Assembly: GCA_030731685.1 (NCBI GenBank)
Contig: JANQTO010000125.1
Location: 1-6,134, forward strand
Origin: Nonlabens sp.
GTDB lineage: Bacteria; Bacteroidota; Bacteroidia; Flavobacteriales; Flavobacteriaceae
Reading direction: 5' to 3'
DNA length: 6,134 nt
The notes below the pieces were generated by a model that saw only the letters and a program-made list of their open reading frames with translations, was not told where the DNA came from and ran no database searches. The translations under genes were made by a program, and so were the position numbers. Each line of letters begins with the position of its first letter. Positions within the stretch are counted from its first letter, which is position 1. Positions 5,160-6,134 of the stretch are shown here, piece by piece.

Positions 5160-6134
5160 TTAGTCTGTAAGTTCTACAGTAACTCCAGAGGCTGTTCCTA
5201 AGTTAACTCCAGGAACTGTCACCGCAATTTTTGCAAACTCTACTAAATCTCCTTTTCTTGCCGTGCGTAAGTTTCCTTGCGCACTCGCAGATAATCTGTT
5301 ACCTGAAACCGGCACAGCTCCTTTACCTGGAACCTTAAATAAAAATCCTGTTACTTGCGGTGTAAGGTCAAAATCAAAGTCTAAGAACTTAGCTGAAACT
5401 ACCGTTGCAGCTAACGACTGACGTCCTTTCTTAACATCTTCATACTCACCAGCAATCATACCGGTTGCACGAGGAAGGTTTTTAATACGGAATGTCTTTG
5501 CAGATGAAACCGTTTTACCATCACTTAATTTACCAGTTACGTTAATCCTAACCTCAGTACCTGCCTGTGGCTTTAACATATAACCTTTACCTGCTCTAGA
5601 AAGACCAGGTGCACTTGCACTAACATCACTATCCGGAATTCCAGCAAAAGCAATAGTCATAGGGTTATCAACACCACGATAAACAACATTCATTTTATCA
5701 GCAGAAATGGTTGCTTCATTTGGTTTTGGAATTACTAAGTAAGAGCCTTTAATTTCACGTTCAATAGCTTTACCATCTTCCATGAAAACCATTTTGCCTG
5801 TAATGTTTCTTTCACCAACTCCACCAGCTGCAAAGTTTATAGGAATTTGACCTCCTTGAACCTTATCTGCAGAAAGTGTTGCTCCGTTAAGAATTACTTG
5901 ATTTGGTTTTGTAGTATCGTCATAACGACCTAAAACTACTTTTCCTGTTACCGTTTCATCAGAGAAATATGCTGACTTATCAAGAACCACAATTGCCTCA
6001 TAGTTATTCATAGAAGCAATTTGTACAAGTTTACCCTGTAACAATTGGCTAAGAACATCAGACTCGATGTTTTTAATTTGATTTTGTAATAATGTGATTT
6101 TAGTTTTAGAAGCAATGAGTGGAAAACCTTTATA
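5160..6134 (-). CDS. gldM: Gliding motility / type IX secretion motor protein GldM, C-terminal part
   Basis: The frame is open from the right edge to a TAA at 5162-5160, giving 324 residues, roughly the last 60% of a family whose members are about 510-520 residues. GldM (PorM) spans the inner membrane once and reaches through the periplasm; with GldL it is the proton-motive-force-driven motor of the type IX secretion system, and its C-terminal domain contacts the GldK-GldN ring. The first visible residues, YKGFPLIASKTKITLLQNQIKNIESDVLSQL, are the end of the helical D1 region. The rest is beta-rich and fits the D2-D4 domains, including YEAIVVLDKSAYFSDETVTGKVVLGR, GQIPINFAAGGVGERNITG, a middle segment rich in G and V, and the last domain with FKVPGKGAVPVSGNRLSASAQG. 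A TTG at 6044 lies inside the frame and is not the real start. The transmembrane N-terminus, gldL and gldK would be expected to the right. gldN follows after 24 bp. Confidence 0.93.
   Translation of the reverse strand, partial: YKGFPLIASKTKITLLQNQIKNIESDVLSQLLQGKLVQIASMNNYEAIVVLDKSAYFSDETVTGKVVLGRYDDTTKPNQVILNGATLSADKVQGGQIPINFAAGGVGERNITGKMVFMEDGKAIEREIKGSYLVIPKPNEATISADKMNVVYRGVDNPMTIAFAGIPDSDVSASAPGLSRAGKGYMLKPQAGTEVRINVTGKLSDGKTVSSAKTFRIKNLPRATGMIAGEYEDVKKGRQSLAATVVSAKFLDFDFDLTPQVTGFLFKVPGKGAVPVSGNRLSASAQGNLRTARKGDLVEFAKIAVTVPGVNLGTASGVTVELTD

Noticed and set aside
6042..6044. TTG at 6044 as the gldM start
   Set aside because: The frame continues upstream to the window edge with GldM-like sequence, and this protein needs an N-terminal membrane segment that is not here.

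Overview
The window looks like ordinary chromosomal DNA from a marine-type member of the Flavobacteriia (Bacteroidota). The evidence is the gldM-gldN pair of the gliding/type IX secretion (T9SS) locus, AT-rich sequence, promoter elements of the Bacteroidota TAnnTTTG type, and no clear Shine-Dalgarno sequences before the starts. I cannot fix the genus. A 15-bp palindromic word shared by two places in one gene may point to a particular group of genera.

Layout, left to right. Positions 1-631 (minus) hold the N-terminal 210 residues of an RND-type efflux periplasmic adaptor that runs off the left edge. Positions 711-2642 (minus) hold a complete ABC-F ATPase. A short divergent intergenic region (2643-2698) has a palindromic, apparently bidirectional promoter. 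Positions 2699-3079 (plus) hold a small DUF983 membrane protein with two CxxC pairs. It converges on, and overlaps by 11 bp, a FAD-dependent DAO-family oxidoreductase (3069-4118, minus). A strong hairpin terminator (4157-4185) then closes the gld operon. gldN (4206-5135, minus) follows, then the C-terminal 324 residues of gldM (5160-6134, minus), which runs off the right edge.

How they work together. GldM is the periplasmic shaft of the proton-driven GldL-GldM motor, and GldN belongs to the outer-membrane-associated GldK-GldN ring, so the right third of the window is T9SS machinery read leftwards as one operon. The oxidoreductase has its own promoter just past the operon terminator. The ABC-F protein (translation-associated), DUF983 protein and efflux adaptor are housekeeping or accessory genes with no obvious functional link to T9SS. 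Three genes (ABC-F, oxidoreductase, gldN) have an in-frame TTG upstream of a better ATG; the ATG is preferred in each, and for the first two promoter position supports this.

I see no mobile element, CRISPR array, tRNA, rRNA or defence system, and no convincing new multi-gene system. The points most worth a second look are the 15-bp palindrome used in two different reading frames of the ABC-F gene, a hairpin built from two overlapping convergent stop codons, and two compact promoter arrangements.
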